The translations under genes were made by a program, and so were the position numbers. Below, piece by piece: positions 1 through 6,917 of a DNA stretch of 9,750 nt. This stretch comes from an uncultured Oscillospiraceae bacterium. Its GTDB lineage: Bacteria; Bacillota; Clostridia; Oscillospirales; Oscillospiraceae. The stretch covers positions 1-9,750 of the forward strand of contig CAJOCV010000127.1 in the NCBI GenBank assembly GCA_905233785.1, in the 5' to 3' direction. How positions within the stretch are numbered: position 1 is the stretch's first letter; every line of letters begins with the position of its first letter. Under the pieces are notes generated by a model. It saw only the letters and a program-made list of their open reading frames with translations, did no database searches and was not told where the DNA came from.

Positions 1-36
1 AACTTAAAACACCGCGAAAAAGTTCCCAAATTCTGT

Positions 37-99
37 CTGAAAACTGAATTCTGAAAACTGAAAACTTGGGGATGTGAAAAAGACTTTTTTCACATCCCC
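37..99. repeat. Tandem heptamers plus a perfect hairpin
   Basis: Four head-to-tail heptamers of the form CTGAAAA (the second is CTGAATT) fill 37-64. They are followed at once by a perfect 14-bp inverted repeat, arms 68-81 and 86-99, with loop GACT. The design, short heptamers next to a hairpin, resembles the larger element at 8314-8541, although the heptamer sequence differs. The hairpin lies downstream of the PAP2 gene and could end its transcript. However, on the minus strand no clean U-tract follows the stem (it reads AAGTTTTC), so I favour a repeat-element remnant over a standard terminator. The rest of 1-183 holds no supportable gene. Confidence 0.55.
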
Positions 100-130
100 C
101 GTTGTGTGCCTTCGGTTGGATTTTGGGAAA

Positions 131-167
131 CCGTGTCAGGTCGGGCGCTTAAGCGAGTGTGTCACGG
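131..167 (-). terminator. Possible weak terminator-like inverted repeat after the PAP2 gene
   Basis: Just past the PAP2 stop codon, two 8-base arms (131-138 and 160-167) pair with one mismatch. They enclose a perfect 10-base palindrome, CGCTTAAGCG, at 146-155. On the minus strand the structure is followed by only three T residues (TTTCCC). The geometry is loose for an intrinsic terminator. It could instead be part of an interspersed repeat or have no function. Confidence 0.25.
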
Positions 168-183
168 GGCATAGCATAGATTC

Positions 184-1074
184 CTATTCTTTCTCTGCCC
201 CATTTAAAAACGCCTTGCTCACTACAGCATAAATCAGATAGGTGATCAGCGTCCCAAAGCATACGTCTGACAGAAAGTGGTTGGTCATGTGGATGCGGTT
301 GTAGCCATAGAGCAGCACAAAAAGGCAGGCGACGATGAAGCAGCGGAGATTTCTTCCATCGCTTCTCTTTTTCGTCACGTCCGCGAGCATGGGGAGCGAG
401 AACATCATACTGGCGATGGTCATATTGCCGCTGGGCCAGGATTTGAAGCTGTCGTCGCTGCCGGCAAGATTCGGGATCATCTGCCACCAATTGCGAAACT
501 CGCTCTTCGGATTATCCAGCGTAATCAGATACTTGTATCGCGGGCGGGATGCGACCTGTTTGAGCCACAGGTTCATGTTGTCTGCCGCGATGCCGGCGAC
601 GAGAATCGCTGCTCCTACGGCGATAAGCTTGTTAGGGTTGTTGTCGTCCAGCAACCGCACCATCACGAACGGCACCCAAGCGTACAGCACAGCCCAGAAC
701 AGCCAGCTCAAAACGGACAGCAACGGTGAAGACTCCCCGGCAACATAGCCAAACAGCGCACGCACATTTTTGCCGTTATAGCTGTTTGAATAGTACACGG
801 CCATGAAGAAGCCCAGAATCAGCAGCGTCCACGCCAGCAGGCGGAAACGCTCCCCCTTCTTTCGGAAGCCGACGTACAGGCACGCTCCCGCCGCCGGATA
901 CAGGCAGTAGGAGAAATATGACCCATAGGTTGCAAAGAATGCGCCGAGGTCAGTCTTGTTGGCCAGTGCGACATTGATGTTGAAGTCACAAAATGATCCG
1001 ACAAGGATACCAAACAGACATACAGCGGTCACCGCCCAAAAGCAGGAAACGGGAACAGCCATAATCCTTTTCAT
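184..1074 (-). CDS. PAP2-family integral membrane phosphatase, variant motif 2
   Basis: This 296-residue protein has about six hydrophobic segments and the three spaced motifs of the PAP2 (type 2 phosphatidic acid phosphatase/haloperoxidase) superfamily. Motif 1 is K172 with R179 (a K-x6-R spacing followed by Tyr instead of Pro). Motif 2 is P214-S-G-N217. Motif 3 is R260-x5-H266-x3-D270, complete, with His266 the expected phospho-accepting nucleophile. Relatives dephosphorylate lipid phosphates such as phosphatidate or undecaprenyl pyrophosphate at the membrane; the substrate here cannot be told. Asn217 replaces the usual motif 2 His, which normally assists leaving-group protonation, so activity may be altered. 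The ATG at 1074 has AAGGAGG (1084-1090) nine bases upstream. The gene starts 39 bases after the DUF3574-like gene and is probably co-transcribed with it. Base composition is visibly less GC-rich than the hydrogenase genes. Confidence 0.8.
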   Translation of the reverse strand: MKRIMAVPVSCFWAVTAVCLFGILVGSFCDFNINVALANKTDLGAFFATYGSYFSYCLYPAAGACLYVGFRKKGERFRLLAWTLLILGFFMAVYYSNSYNGKNVRALFGYVAGESSPLLSVLSWLFWAVLYAWVPFVMVRLLDDNNPNKLIAVGAAILVAGIAADNMNLWLKQVASRPRYKYLITLDNPKSEFRNWWQMIPNLAGSDDSFKSWPSGNMTIASMMFSLPMLADVTKKRSDGRNLRCFIVACLFVLLYGYNRIHMTNHFLSDVCFGTLITYLIYAVVSKAFLNGAEKE

Positions 1075-1113
1075 AAGCCAAGTCCTCCTTCTGAATTGAC
1101 TGTGCCAGATCGA

Positions 1114-1545
1114 TCAACCGCCATAAAACTCCGTTGTGGTTTCGTTGGCCTGAATCAGAACGGAGCTCTGGTTATATTCTTCGATCAGTTCATCACACAG
1201 GGAATGGACATCGTCCAGCGAGGTGTCGCTTAGATAGATAACCAGCGTGTATTCCTGGTACCCCGTCCCGTCGTCCCCGATCCAGCCTCCGTCAGCATCC
1301 GTGATGGTATAGCCGCCAAAACGCTGAATCAGTATTTCCTTCAGCTGCTCCTTTGCCACTTCTGGAGGGAATACCGGCTCGTTGGTATCCTTGTCGTTCG
1401 TGCCGAGATAGAGGACATACTGGATATCCTTCGTTTCGGAGGCAGCCGCTTCCGGTGCCTGCATCACTTTTACTACACAGAAGATGGAGAGGCACAATGC
1501 GATGATAGATAGAACCGGAAATAAAACATTGAATTTCTTGTTCAT
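1114..1545 (-). CDS. Membrane-anchored DUF3574-like protein
   Basis: This 143-residue protein has a short basic N-terminus, one hydrophobic segment at about residues 7-28 (uncleaved anchor or signal peptide) and an outward-facing domain. The block FGGYTITDADGGW (76-88), followed by an acidic/Gly stretch and QEYTLVIYL (97-105), resembles the pattern of DUF3574 (a Gly-Thr-x-x-Asp-Ala-x-Gly-x-Trp core). No catalytic residues are evident and the family has no established function that I know of. The match is from memory of the family pattern and is tentative. The ATG at 1545 has an A-rich site with AAGGAAA upstream. The PAP2 gene follows 39 bases later, suggesting a two-gene unit at the cell envelope. 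The gene lies 112 bases after mbhN, with a change in base composition between them, so I do not think it belongs to the hydrogenase operon. Confidence 0.6.
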   Translation of the reverse strand: MNKKFNVLFPVLSIIALCLSIFCVVKVMQAPEAAASETKDIQYVLYLGTNDKDTNEPVFPPEVAKEQLKEILIQRFGGYTITDADGGWIGDDGTGYQEYTLVIYLSDTSLDDVHSLCDELIEEYNQSSVLIQANETTTEFYGG

Positions 1546-1623
1546 TTTATAAATTTCCTTTTATTTTCGTATCTGAGCTTGGCTGCCTTGTTTTTTTCTT
1601 TTTCCACCCCTCTATTGTGTTTT

Positions 1624-1655
1624 GCGGGTGGACGGGCGATGCTCGTCCCTGCGAC
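1624..1655. repeat. Short palindromic GC-rich sequence, possible interspersed repeat
   Basis: The stretch GGACGGG (1630-1636), loop CGATG, CTCGTCC (1642-1648) forms a 7-bp hairpin with one G-U pair on the plus strand. It is surrounded by GCGGGT and CCCTGCGAC. It reminds me of the small 'GGGACGAGC...CGTCC' palindromes scattered through Oscillospirales-type genomes, but I cannot confirm copy number. It sits just after the mbhN stop. On the minus strand the pairing includes an A-C mismatch and is followed by ACCCGCAAAAC, without a T-tract, so it is not a convincing terminator. The remainder of 1546-1657 holds an A-rich leader for the next gene and nothing else I can support. Confidence 0.4.
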
Positions 1656-1657
1656 GA

Positions 1658-2377
1658 TCACATGAGGATGGCTTTCTTCGGGCAGACGGAGGCGCAGGTG
1701 CCGCAGGCGACGCAGGCGTCCTCGTCGAGCGCCCAGGTCTTCGCCGCGCGATCCACCGTCAGCGCCCCGGCGGGGCACTTGCGGGCGCAGATCGTGCAGT
1801 AGATGCACTTGGCGGGGTCCTGCACGGGCTTGCCGTCGTCCCTCGGCAGAACGGGCGCGCTCCGTTCCGTCTCCGCCTTCGGCGAAGACTTCACATCCGC
1901 TTCCCCCTTCTGCCTCTCCAAATCAGACCCGCTGGCGCCGGGCTCTGCTTTGGTTTCTTTAGGAGCAGCAGGCGCGGCGGGAGCCTTGGGCGGAACGGGC
2001 TTTTTCACCGGGGGCTTCTTGAGGAAGGTGCCGGAGACGATCAGATCCTCTTCCTTGGTGGCGATCATGTGGTAATCCTGCGTCAGCTCGATGGCGCCGT
2101 GATTGCAAAAGTCCATGCAGTGGGCGCAGAAGGTACAGCAGCCGAGGTTAAAGCTGCGGGTGATCCTGTCGCCCTCCTCGGTTTTCTCCACGGTGTGGGT
2201 GATCGCGCCGCCGCAGCAGACGCGCTCGCACATCATGCAGTTGATGCACTTCGTGGGGTCAAAGGCGATGCGCCCGCGATAGCGGGGAGCGGCGACGCTC
2301 TCCACGGCGGGGTACATGGCGCAGCTCGGCTTGGAGAAGAGCTGGGAGATGGCCTCCTTTACAAACGGGAAATCCAT
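1658..2377 (-). CDS. mbhN: Hydrogenase ferredoxin-like subunit MbhN (NuoI-like) with extra C-terminal 2x[4Fe-4S] domain
   Basis: This 239-residue electron-transfer subunit carries electrons from ferredoxin to the small-subunit cluster. Residues 1-105 form a NuoI/EchF-like domain with two [4Fe-4S] motifs: Cys44-47-50-54 and Cys81-84-87-91. Residues about 118-185 are a Pro/Ala/Lys/Glu-rich, probably disordered linker. Residues about 186-239 add a bacterial-type two-cluster ferredoxin: Cys191-194-197-201 and Cys222-225-228-232, each last Cys followed by Pro. Usual MbhN/NuoI proteins stop after two clusters, so this is a fusion giving four. The start is the ATG at 2377, which overlaps the mbhJ stop as TAATG. 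An in-frame upstream extension to 2572 would lie wholly inside mbhJ and lacks a ribosome site. It is the last gene of the operon. The two-cluster NuoI assignment is firm; direct ferredoxin docking by the extra domain is inferred. Confidence 0.9.
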   Translation of the reverse strand: MDFPFVKEAISQLFSKPSCAMYPAVESVAAPRYRGRIAFDPTKCINCMMCERVCCGGAITHTVEKTEEGDRITRSFNLGCCTFCAHCMDFCNHGAIELTQDYHMIATKEEDLIVSGTFLKKPPVKKPVPPKAPAAPAAPKETKAEPGASGSDLERQKGEADVKSSPKAETERSAPVLPRDDGKPVQDPAKCIYCTICARKCPAGALTVDRAAKTWALDEDACVACGTCASVCPKKAILM

Positions 2378-2820
2378 TACTTCTTCGCCCTCCTTTTCTC
2401 CTGCAGGATCCTGGCGGCAAGCGCCAGCCCGTCGATGACGGCCTCGGGCTTCGGCGTGCAGCCGGCCACATCCACGTCCACATGTACATACTTGGAAAGC
2501 GGGCCGCAGATGGAGTAGCTGCCGCGAAAGACGTTGCCCGACTGCGGGCAGGAGCCCATCGTGACGATGCATCTCGGTTCCGGCACCTGCTCGATGGAGC
2601 GCAGCACGCGGGGCAGAGACTGGGCGGTGATGGGGCCGGTGACGACCACGATGTCGGCATGGCGGGGGCTGCCGGCGAGCTTGAAGCCCAGGCGCTCCGC
2701 GTCGTAGCGCGGGGTGAGCACGCTCACAAGCTCAATGTCGCAGCCGTTGCAGGAGCCGGCGTTGATGTGGAAGAGCCACGGGGATTTGCCGGTGCTCTCT
2801 TCGATCAGTTTTTGAAACAT
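2377..2820 (-). CDS. mbhJ: [NiFe]-hydrogenase small subunit MbhJ (NuoB-like)
   Basis: This 147-residue protein is of the short group 4 small-subunit type (EchC/HycG/NuoB family), holding one [4Fe-4S] cluster that passes electrons to the NiFe site of the large subunit. The four expected ligands are visible: Cys24-x2-Cys27 in SCNGCDIE, Cys91 in GSCPQSGNVF and Cys121 in GCTPKPEA. It lacks the distal-cluster domain of large uptake hydrogenases, as expected for this group. I chose the ATG at 2820: the frame opens one codon earlier at a TTG, but the AAGGAGG site (overlapping the mbhM stop) is spaced seven bases from the ATG. The stop overlaps the mbhN start by one base. No NuoC-like or large-subunit gene follows, although these are adjacent in the Pyrococcus mbh order. 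Confidence 0.93.
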   Translation of the reverse strand: MFQKLIEESTGKSPWLFHINAGSCNGCDIELVSVLTPRYDAERLGFKLAGSPRHADIVVVTGPITAQSLPRVLRSIEQVPEPRCIVTMGSCPQSGNVFRGSYSICGPLSKYVHVDVDVAGCTPKPEAVIDGLALAARILQEKRRAKK

Positions 2821-2832
2821 CAAGGCACCTCC

Positions 2833-3852
2833 TTACAGACCGTACCAGGCCAGCACCAGGCTGATGAGCGCCAGCGCGGAGACCACGGTCCAGTAGAACT
2901 TGAAGATCTGTTCGATCTTGAGGCGGGCGGTGACCGCGTGCACGAAGGAAATCGTCACCACAGTGACCGCGACGCACAGGGCGAAGAGCACCGCCACGTT
3001 CAAGAGCGTGATGAGCGCTCCGGCAAGGCCGCCCGAGAGACCCATGGTGTATACCAGGTTCTGGATGCCGCCGCCGATGCCGCCCAAAAAGAGCATCACG
3101 AACATGCTCGTCAGCGTGAGCAGCTTGATCGCGTGGTTGAGCTTGAATACGCCCAGGGGCGCGCCGCTGTACTCGGCCAGCATGCCCTCGCAGATCTCGG
3201 TCTCGGCCTCCGCCGCGTCGAAGGGGTGGCTGCCGGTCTCACCGGGGATGACCATCAGAAAGGCCACCGCCGCGGGGATCATGCTGAGATTGCCGATAAG
3301 GCTGCCGTGCGCCATCTGATAGCGGACGATCTCCGTCAGGGAGAAGCAGAGCCCGCTTCCGGTCGCGGCGCCGACCTTTTTGCCGACCGCGAGCAGCACC
3401 AGCACGAGCGGCAGCTCGCAGGAGAGCACGGTCACCATCTCGCGGCTCAGACCCACGCCCGCGTAAGGCGAGCCGGTGGACGCGCCGCCTACCATGATGG
3501 AGAGCGCCGGGATCAGCAGCAGATAGAGGATCACGATGATGTCAGCCACATTGGAGAAGGCGGTGAAGCTGAACACCGGGATGAATAGCTGCAGCACCAC
3601 GAGCGCCGCGAGCCCCACCAGCGGGGCAAGCAGGAACACCGTGCGGTTCGCGGCGTCGGGGACGATGGTCTCCTTGCCGCAGAGCTTGAAGAAATCGTAG
3701 AAGGGCTGCAAAATCGGGGGACCCACGCGCTTCTGCATCCGGGCGACCAGCTTGCGGTCGATGCCGCAGAGCAGCATACCGGTCAGAAAGCAGAACAGGA
3801 AGCCGGGGAAGATGAGGACATAAGCCAGGTATTTCAAAGCGTCTAAAATCAT
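2833..3852 (-). CDS. mbhM: Hydrogenase membrane anchor subunit MbhM (NuoH/HycD/EchB-like)
   Basis: This 339-residue, eight-helix-type membrane protein joins the hydrophilic hydrogenase arm to the ion-pumping subunits. Family signatures are clear: the cytoplasmic loop RMQKRVGPPILQPFYDFFK (38-56), and the acidic loop HPFDAAEAETEICEGMLAEY (209-228), the NuoH-type patch at the quinone-cavity position that in hydrogenases is thought to take part in proton transfer. The length suits the HycD/NuoH family. The ATG at 3852 is preceded by AAGGAGGTG, and this site contains the TAA stop of mbhH. Its stop is likewise inside the mbhJ ribosome site, so the junctions look translationally coupled. It lies between the antiporter genes and mbhJ, whereas in Pyrococcus mbhM lies after the large subunit. 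The identification is secure at family level. Confidence 0.93.
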   Translation of the reverse strand: MILDALKYLAYVLIFPGFLFCFLTGMLLCGIDRKLVARMQKRVGPPILQPFYDFFKLCGKETIVPDAANRTVFLLAPLVGLAALVVLQLFIPVFSFTAFSNVADIIVILYLLLIPALSIMVGGASTGSPYAGVGLSREMVTVLSCELPLVLVLLAVGKKVGAATGSGLCFSLTEIVRYQMAHGSLIGNLSMIPAAVAFLMVIPGETGSHPFDAAEAETEICEGMLAEYSGAPLGVFKLNHAIKLLTLTSMFVMLFLGGIGGGIQNLVYTMGLSGGLAGALITLLNVAVLFALCVAVTVVTISFVHAVTARLKIEQIFKFYWTVVSALALISLVLAWYGL

Positions 3853-3864
3853 TTTCCCACCTCC

Positions 3865-5746
3865 TTACAGAACGATCAGGGCGTAGACGATGGCAAGCGC
3901 CAGCGCCACCACGGCCCAGAGTGCGTAGTCGTTGACGACGCCGCTGTGCAGCTCGTGCATGAAGCTGAAGTAGTGCCGCCAGTTGTGCTTGAAGCCCCAG
4001 AACAGGTCGTCGCCGCCCACCTGGGAAAAGACGGTCTCTTCGCCGCCGTAGAACAGGTCGTACTTGCCGCCGCTGCTCTCAGAGGTCTTGACGCTCACGC
4101 GGTCGTACTTGCCCGCGATCGCGACGATGGTGACCGCCAGCAGCGCGATCATCAGCAGGCACAGCCAGGACACCGGGCTCCACACACCGGCGGAGGCAAA
4201 GCCCACACGCTCATCGGGAAGCATGGTGTAAGATGCTCCCATCATGCTGTTGATGTAATTGCTCACGCTAAACACCGCGCGGGCGGCGGGCTCGGTGAGA
4301 TAACGGGTGACGAGATTGGGGAAGAGACCCGTCACCACGCACATCACGGCGAGGATGCCCATGGCAAGGCGCATCCCGAAGCCGACCTCCTGCACGTTCT
4401 CATACTCCTTCGGAAGCTGCCCGAAGAAGACGGACTGCGTGACCTTCACAAAGGAGGCCAGCGTCAGTGTGGAGGTGACGAGCGCGCAGATGGTGACGAG
4501 CAGGAAACCGATGTTCCCGGTCTCCACGGCCTTCTGATAGGTGGCCTGGTAGATCATCCACTTCGAGGCAAAGCCGTTGAAGGGCGGGATGCCGCTGATG
4601 GAGAAGGCGCCGATCAGGAAAAGCACGGTGGTGTGGGGCATCTTCTTGGAGAGGCCGCCGAGTTTTCCGAGGTCGGTGGTGCCGGTCTCATGCAGCACCG
4701 CGCCGGCAGCCAGGAACAACAGCCCCTTGAAGAGCGTGTGGTTCATCGCGTGGTAGAGACCGGCGGAGACGCCGAAGGCGGTGCACAGCCCCACGGAGGC
4801 CAGCACATAGCCGATCTGGGAGATGGAGTGGAAGGCCAGCAGACGCTTGAAGTCCGCAGACGAACATCGAAACGCTGCCGAGGAACACGAGCCAGAACTG
4901 CATCGTGCCGAGCGCCATCGTGCGAAACAGGAAGTAGCTCAGACGAATGAGACCGTAGATGCCGCTCTTGGTGAGAACGCCGGAGATGAGCACCGAGATG
5001 GAGGCCGGCGCCGCGCCGTGGGCGTCCGCCGCCAGGGGATGGAAGGGAACGAGGAAGGCCTTGGTGCAAAAGCCGATGAACAGCAGCGCGAAGGCCACCT
5101 TGGTCGCGGCGGAGAGGTTGCCGGGGATCAGGGCGGAAAGCTGCGCCAGATTCAGCGTGTGCATCTGGGCGTAGAGCATGATCGTACCGGCGAGGATGCA
5201 GGTCGAGCCGATGCAGCCGACGACGAGGTACTTAAACGCCGCTTCCAGCGCGCCGTTTGCGGTGTTGCGGAAGGCGGTGAGCGCGACGGCGGCAAAGGTC
5301 AAAATCTCCACCATGATAAACATGTTGAAGAGGTCGCCGGAGAGCACCAGACCCATCACGCCGCCCGCGAGCATCAGAAACAGGGTGTAATACTGGGGGA
5401 CGTTGTCGTCATGGCTCATGTACTGGATCGAATAGATGCAGGCGATAAACACCACGCAGCTTACGAGCAGCCCGAAGAACAGGCTCAGCGCGTCCACCTC
5501 AAGGGCGATGCCGATGGCGTAGCCGCCCGCGGGCGCGCGCCCGCCCATCCAGTAGGCGATGGTTTCGCCGCCGAGCATGACGGGCTTGAAGAGCATCGCC
5601 ATGAAGAAGAAGGAGGCGAAGGTGGCAAGCAGGGCCACCGCGTGGCGGAACACTTTATTATGCCCGAAAATGACGATCAGGAACGCGCCGAGGAACAGCA
5701 CCATGATCGAGTAGATCGGGAAATGCTGAAGACTAAGCCAATTCAT
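3865..5746 (-). pseudogene. mbhH: MrpD-like antiporter subunit MbhH, disrupted by an internal deletion/frame break near 4855
   Basis: This is the proton/sodium-translocating subunit of the NuoL/M/N-MrpD family. The first frame gives 297 good residues (5746 to 4856), including Glu147 in NMFIMVEILTF and Lys229 in FCTKAFLVPFH, key charged residues of the ion channel. The second frame resumes at DFKRLLAFHSISQIGY (from 4854) and runs 329 residues to the stop at 3865. In relatives about 11 residues separate the 'SM' before the break from this Asp. Here only 10 bases do, so about 23 bases appear lost; restoring them gives an ORF of about 634 residues. The second part ends in a long tail, a soluble loop followed by one last helix (about 298-313 of the 313 residues counted from 4806). 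The start overlaps the mbhG stop as ATGA. It is either a real lesion or a consensus error. Confidence 0.88.
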
Positions 5747-6093
5747 CCTCTCAGCCTCCTTATCTCACGGGTGTCGATGGTCCCGTAGCTCTCCTCCAGC
5801 TTGATGACGAGCGCCAGACTCATCGCGGTCACGCAGGCGCCGATGACGATGCTGGTGAGCGTGAGCGCCTGGGGGATGGGATCGACGAAGAAGCTTGCGG
5901 GATTGAGCTCGCCCGGGGTGAAGATGGGGGCGGTGCCGCCGGGATGGAAGCCAATCGTGATGATGAGCAGGTTCACGCCGTAGTCCATGATGGAAAGCCC
6001 GATCACGGTCTTGATGAGGTTATACTTCACCACGATGCAGTAGAGCCCCAGGGCGATCAGGAAGAAGGAGGCGATGTAGTTTAAGGTTATCAT
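5743..6093 (-). CDS. mbhG: MrpC/NuoK-like subunit MbhG
   Basis: This 116-residue, three-helix protein matches MrpC (MnhC), the NuoK-like subunit of Mrp antiporters and Mbh hydrogenases. The central motif VDPIPQALTLTSIVIGACVTA (starting about residue 70, after a Gly/Pro-rich loop) is the most conserved part of the family, and NLIKTVIGLSIMDYGVNLLI covers the second helix. It sits in the membrane next to MbhH and is thought to form part of the ion path. The ATG at 6093 follows AAGGAGGG, with the mbhF stop codon inside that site and 13 bases between genes. Its own stop overlaps the mbhH start by four bases (ATGA). The length is typical and no defect is seen. Confidence 0.93.
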   Translation of the reverse strand: MITLNYIASFFLIALGLYCIVVKYNLIKTVIGLSIMDYGVNLLIITIGFHPGGTAPIFTPGELNPASFFVDPIPQALTLTSIVIGACVTAMSLALVIKLEESYGTIDTREIRRLRG

Positions 6094-6106
6094 GTCTTTT
6101 CCCTCC

Positions 6107-6568
6107 TTAGTCCGTGGTGTCGATGTCCTTGCCGGCGAGCAGGCTGATCATCAGCAGGGAGATGGAGCCGATACCGGTAATGACCTTCACGCCGACGGCG
6201 AGATTCATCCAGAAAATGGTGCCGGAGCTGTAGAGCTCGCCGGCGGCGCCGTGGGTGTAGAGCACGTTCTGGCAGAACTGCGCGCCCACCGCGACGCCCA
6301 TGAGCGCGAGCGCCACATACACGACAGAGGCCGCGCCCTCGCTCTTGTGCAGGGTGTGGTAGCTCAGCGCGTCCACCGTGGCCTCAAAGCCGTGGCCGAG
6401 GTAGAGCAGGATGACCACGCCCGCCATCAGCACGCCGCCCTGGAAGCCGCCGCCGGGGGACAGGTGCCCGTGCAGGATGATGTAGAGCACATACACCAGC
6501 GCGAAGGGGAGGAGCGCGTCGCAGCCGCAGCGCTGGATGATGCGCTTGATTTCAGGCTTGTTATTCAT
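6107..6568 (-). CDS. mbhF: MrpB-like subunit MbhF
   Basis: This 153-residue membrane protein has about four helices and matches the MnhB domain. The signature loop HGHLSPGGGFQGG (33-45) is the family hallmark. It is followed by a helix, an amphipathic region with HGFEATVDALSYHTLH, and two C-terminal helices around 85-105 and 118-145. In Mrp complexes and Mbh the subunit belongs to the sodium-translocating module, with MbhD, E and G. The start overlaps the mbhE stop by eight bases, and its stop is embedded in the mbhG ribosome site. No defect is visible. Assignment to MnhB is confident; the precise role in ion transport is drawn from the family. Confidence 0.93.
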   Translation of the reverse strand: MNNKPEIKRIIQRCGCDALLPFALVYVLYIILHGHLSPGGGFQGGVLMAGVVILLYLGHGFEATVDALSYHTLHKSEGAASVVYVALALMGVAVGAQFCQNVLYTHGAAGELYSSGTIFWMNLAVGVKVITGIGSISLLMISLLAGKDIDTTD

Positions 6569-6917
6569 CGCGCTTGTCCTCCTTTTTGGTCTTGGTGTAG
6601 AGGATGACCACGGAGCCCGCCACGGCGGTAATGAGGATGAAGGCCTCGCCCATGGTGTCGTAGCCGCGGAAGTCGAAGACGATGGAGGTCACGTCGTTGA
6701 GGGCGTGGGTCTTCTCCAGGTTCTGCTGCACGATAGCAGCGGCCGCGCCGTCGGCCTGGCTGTCGTCATAGGCGGCGGGGTTTTGCTGCAGCTCATAGAC
6801 GGAGACCGCGGCGTTCTGCCCCTCGTAGCTGCGGGGCATCTTTGCCATGTCCAGGCAGGCGTAGACGCCCGCGAACAAAAACACGGCGAGACAGAGGTAA
6901 GTCAGGAATTTTTTCAT
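6561..6917 (-). CDS. mbhE: MbhE-like subunit (MrpA C-terminal segment)
   Basis: This 118-residue protein has one N-terminal helix (about 5-22), a hydrophilic extracytoplasmic-type middle (25-75) and a C-terminal helix (about 88-107). The block NDVTSIVFDFRGYDTMGE (74-91) entering the second helix is characteristic of the MbhE domain, which corresponds to the MrpA end that pairs with MrpB. In Mbh it forms part of the sodium channel module. The hydrophilic middle contains an Ala/Gln-rich segment (about 43-66) that I do not recognise as conserved. The start overlaps the mbhD stop as ATGA and the stop overlaps mbhF by eight bases. The Lys/Glu/Asp-rich C-terminus should face the cytoplasm. Confidence 0.88.
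   Translation of the reverse strand: MKKFLTYLCLAVFLFAGVYACLDMAKMPRSYEGQNAAVSVYELQQNPAAYDDSQADGAAAAIVQQNLEKTHALNDVTSIVFDFRGYDTMGEAFILITAVAGSVVILYTKTKKEDKRDE

Noticed and set aside
68..99. Strong intrinsic terminator
   Set aside because: The stem is perfect but includes the A and T runs within itself, and no U-tract follows on the minus strand, where the upstream gene lies.
1622..2518. Plus-strand frame of 298 codons opposite mbhN
   Set aside because: The opposite strand encodes all 16 cluster Cys residues of a ferredoxin in order; the plus frame shows no domain.
2378..2572. Upstream extension of mbhN to 2572
   Set aside because: It lies entirely inside mbhJ, lacks a ribosome site and adds Arg/His-rich residues unlike any NuoI. 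The TAATG overlap at 2377 is the consistent start.
2259..2660. Minus-strand frame inside mbhJ and mbhN
   Set aside because: It is rich in Ser, Pro, Arg and Ala, has no motif, and overlaps two secure genes in another frame.
2482..3588. Long plus-strand open frame (368 codons) opposite mbhJ and mbhM
   Set aside because: It is rich in His, Arg, Gln, Asp and Ala with no family pattern, and it lies opposite two genes with clear catalytic motifs. It is an antisense shadow of GC-rich coding sequence.
4850..4862. Programmed ribosomal frameshift in mbhH
   Set aside because: There is no slippery run at the break, and conserved residues are missing from both frames. A shift alone would not restore a normal protein; a deletion explains it better.
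4823..5788. Plus-strand open frames opposite mbhH (also 3946-4950)
   Set aside because: They have the same His/Arg/Gln/Glu-rich shadow composition, no ribosome site of note and no recognisable domain.
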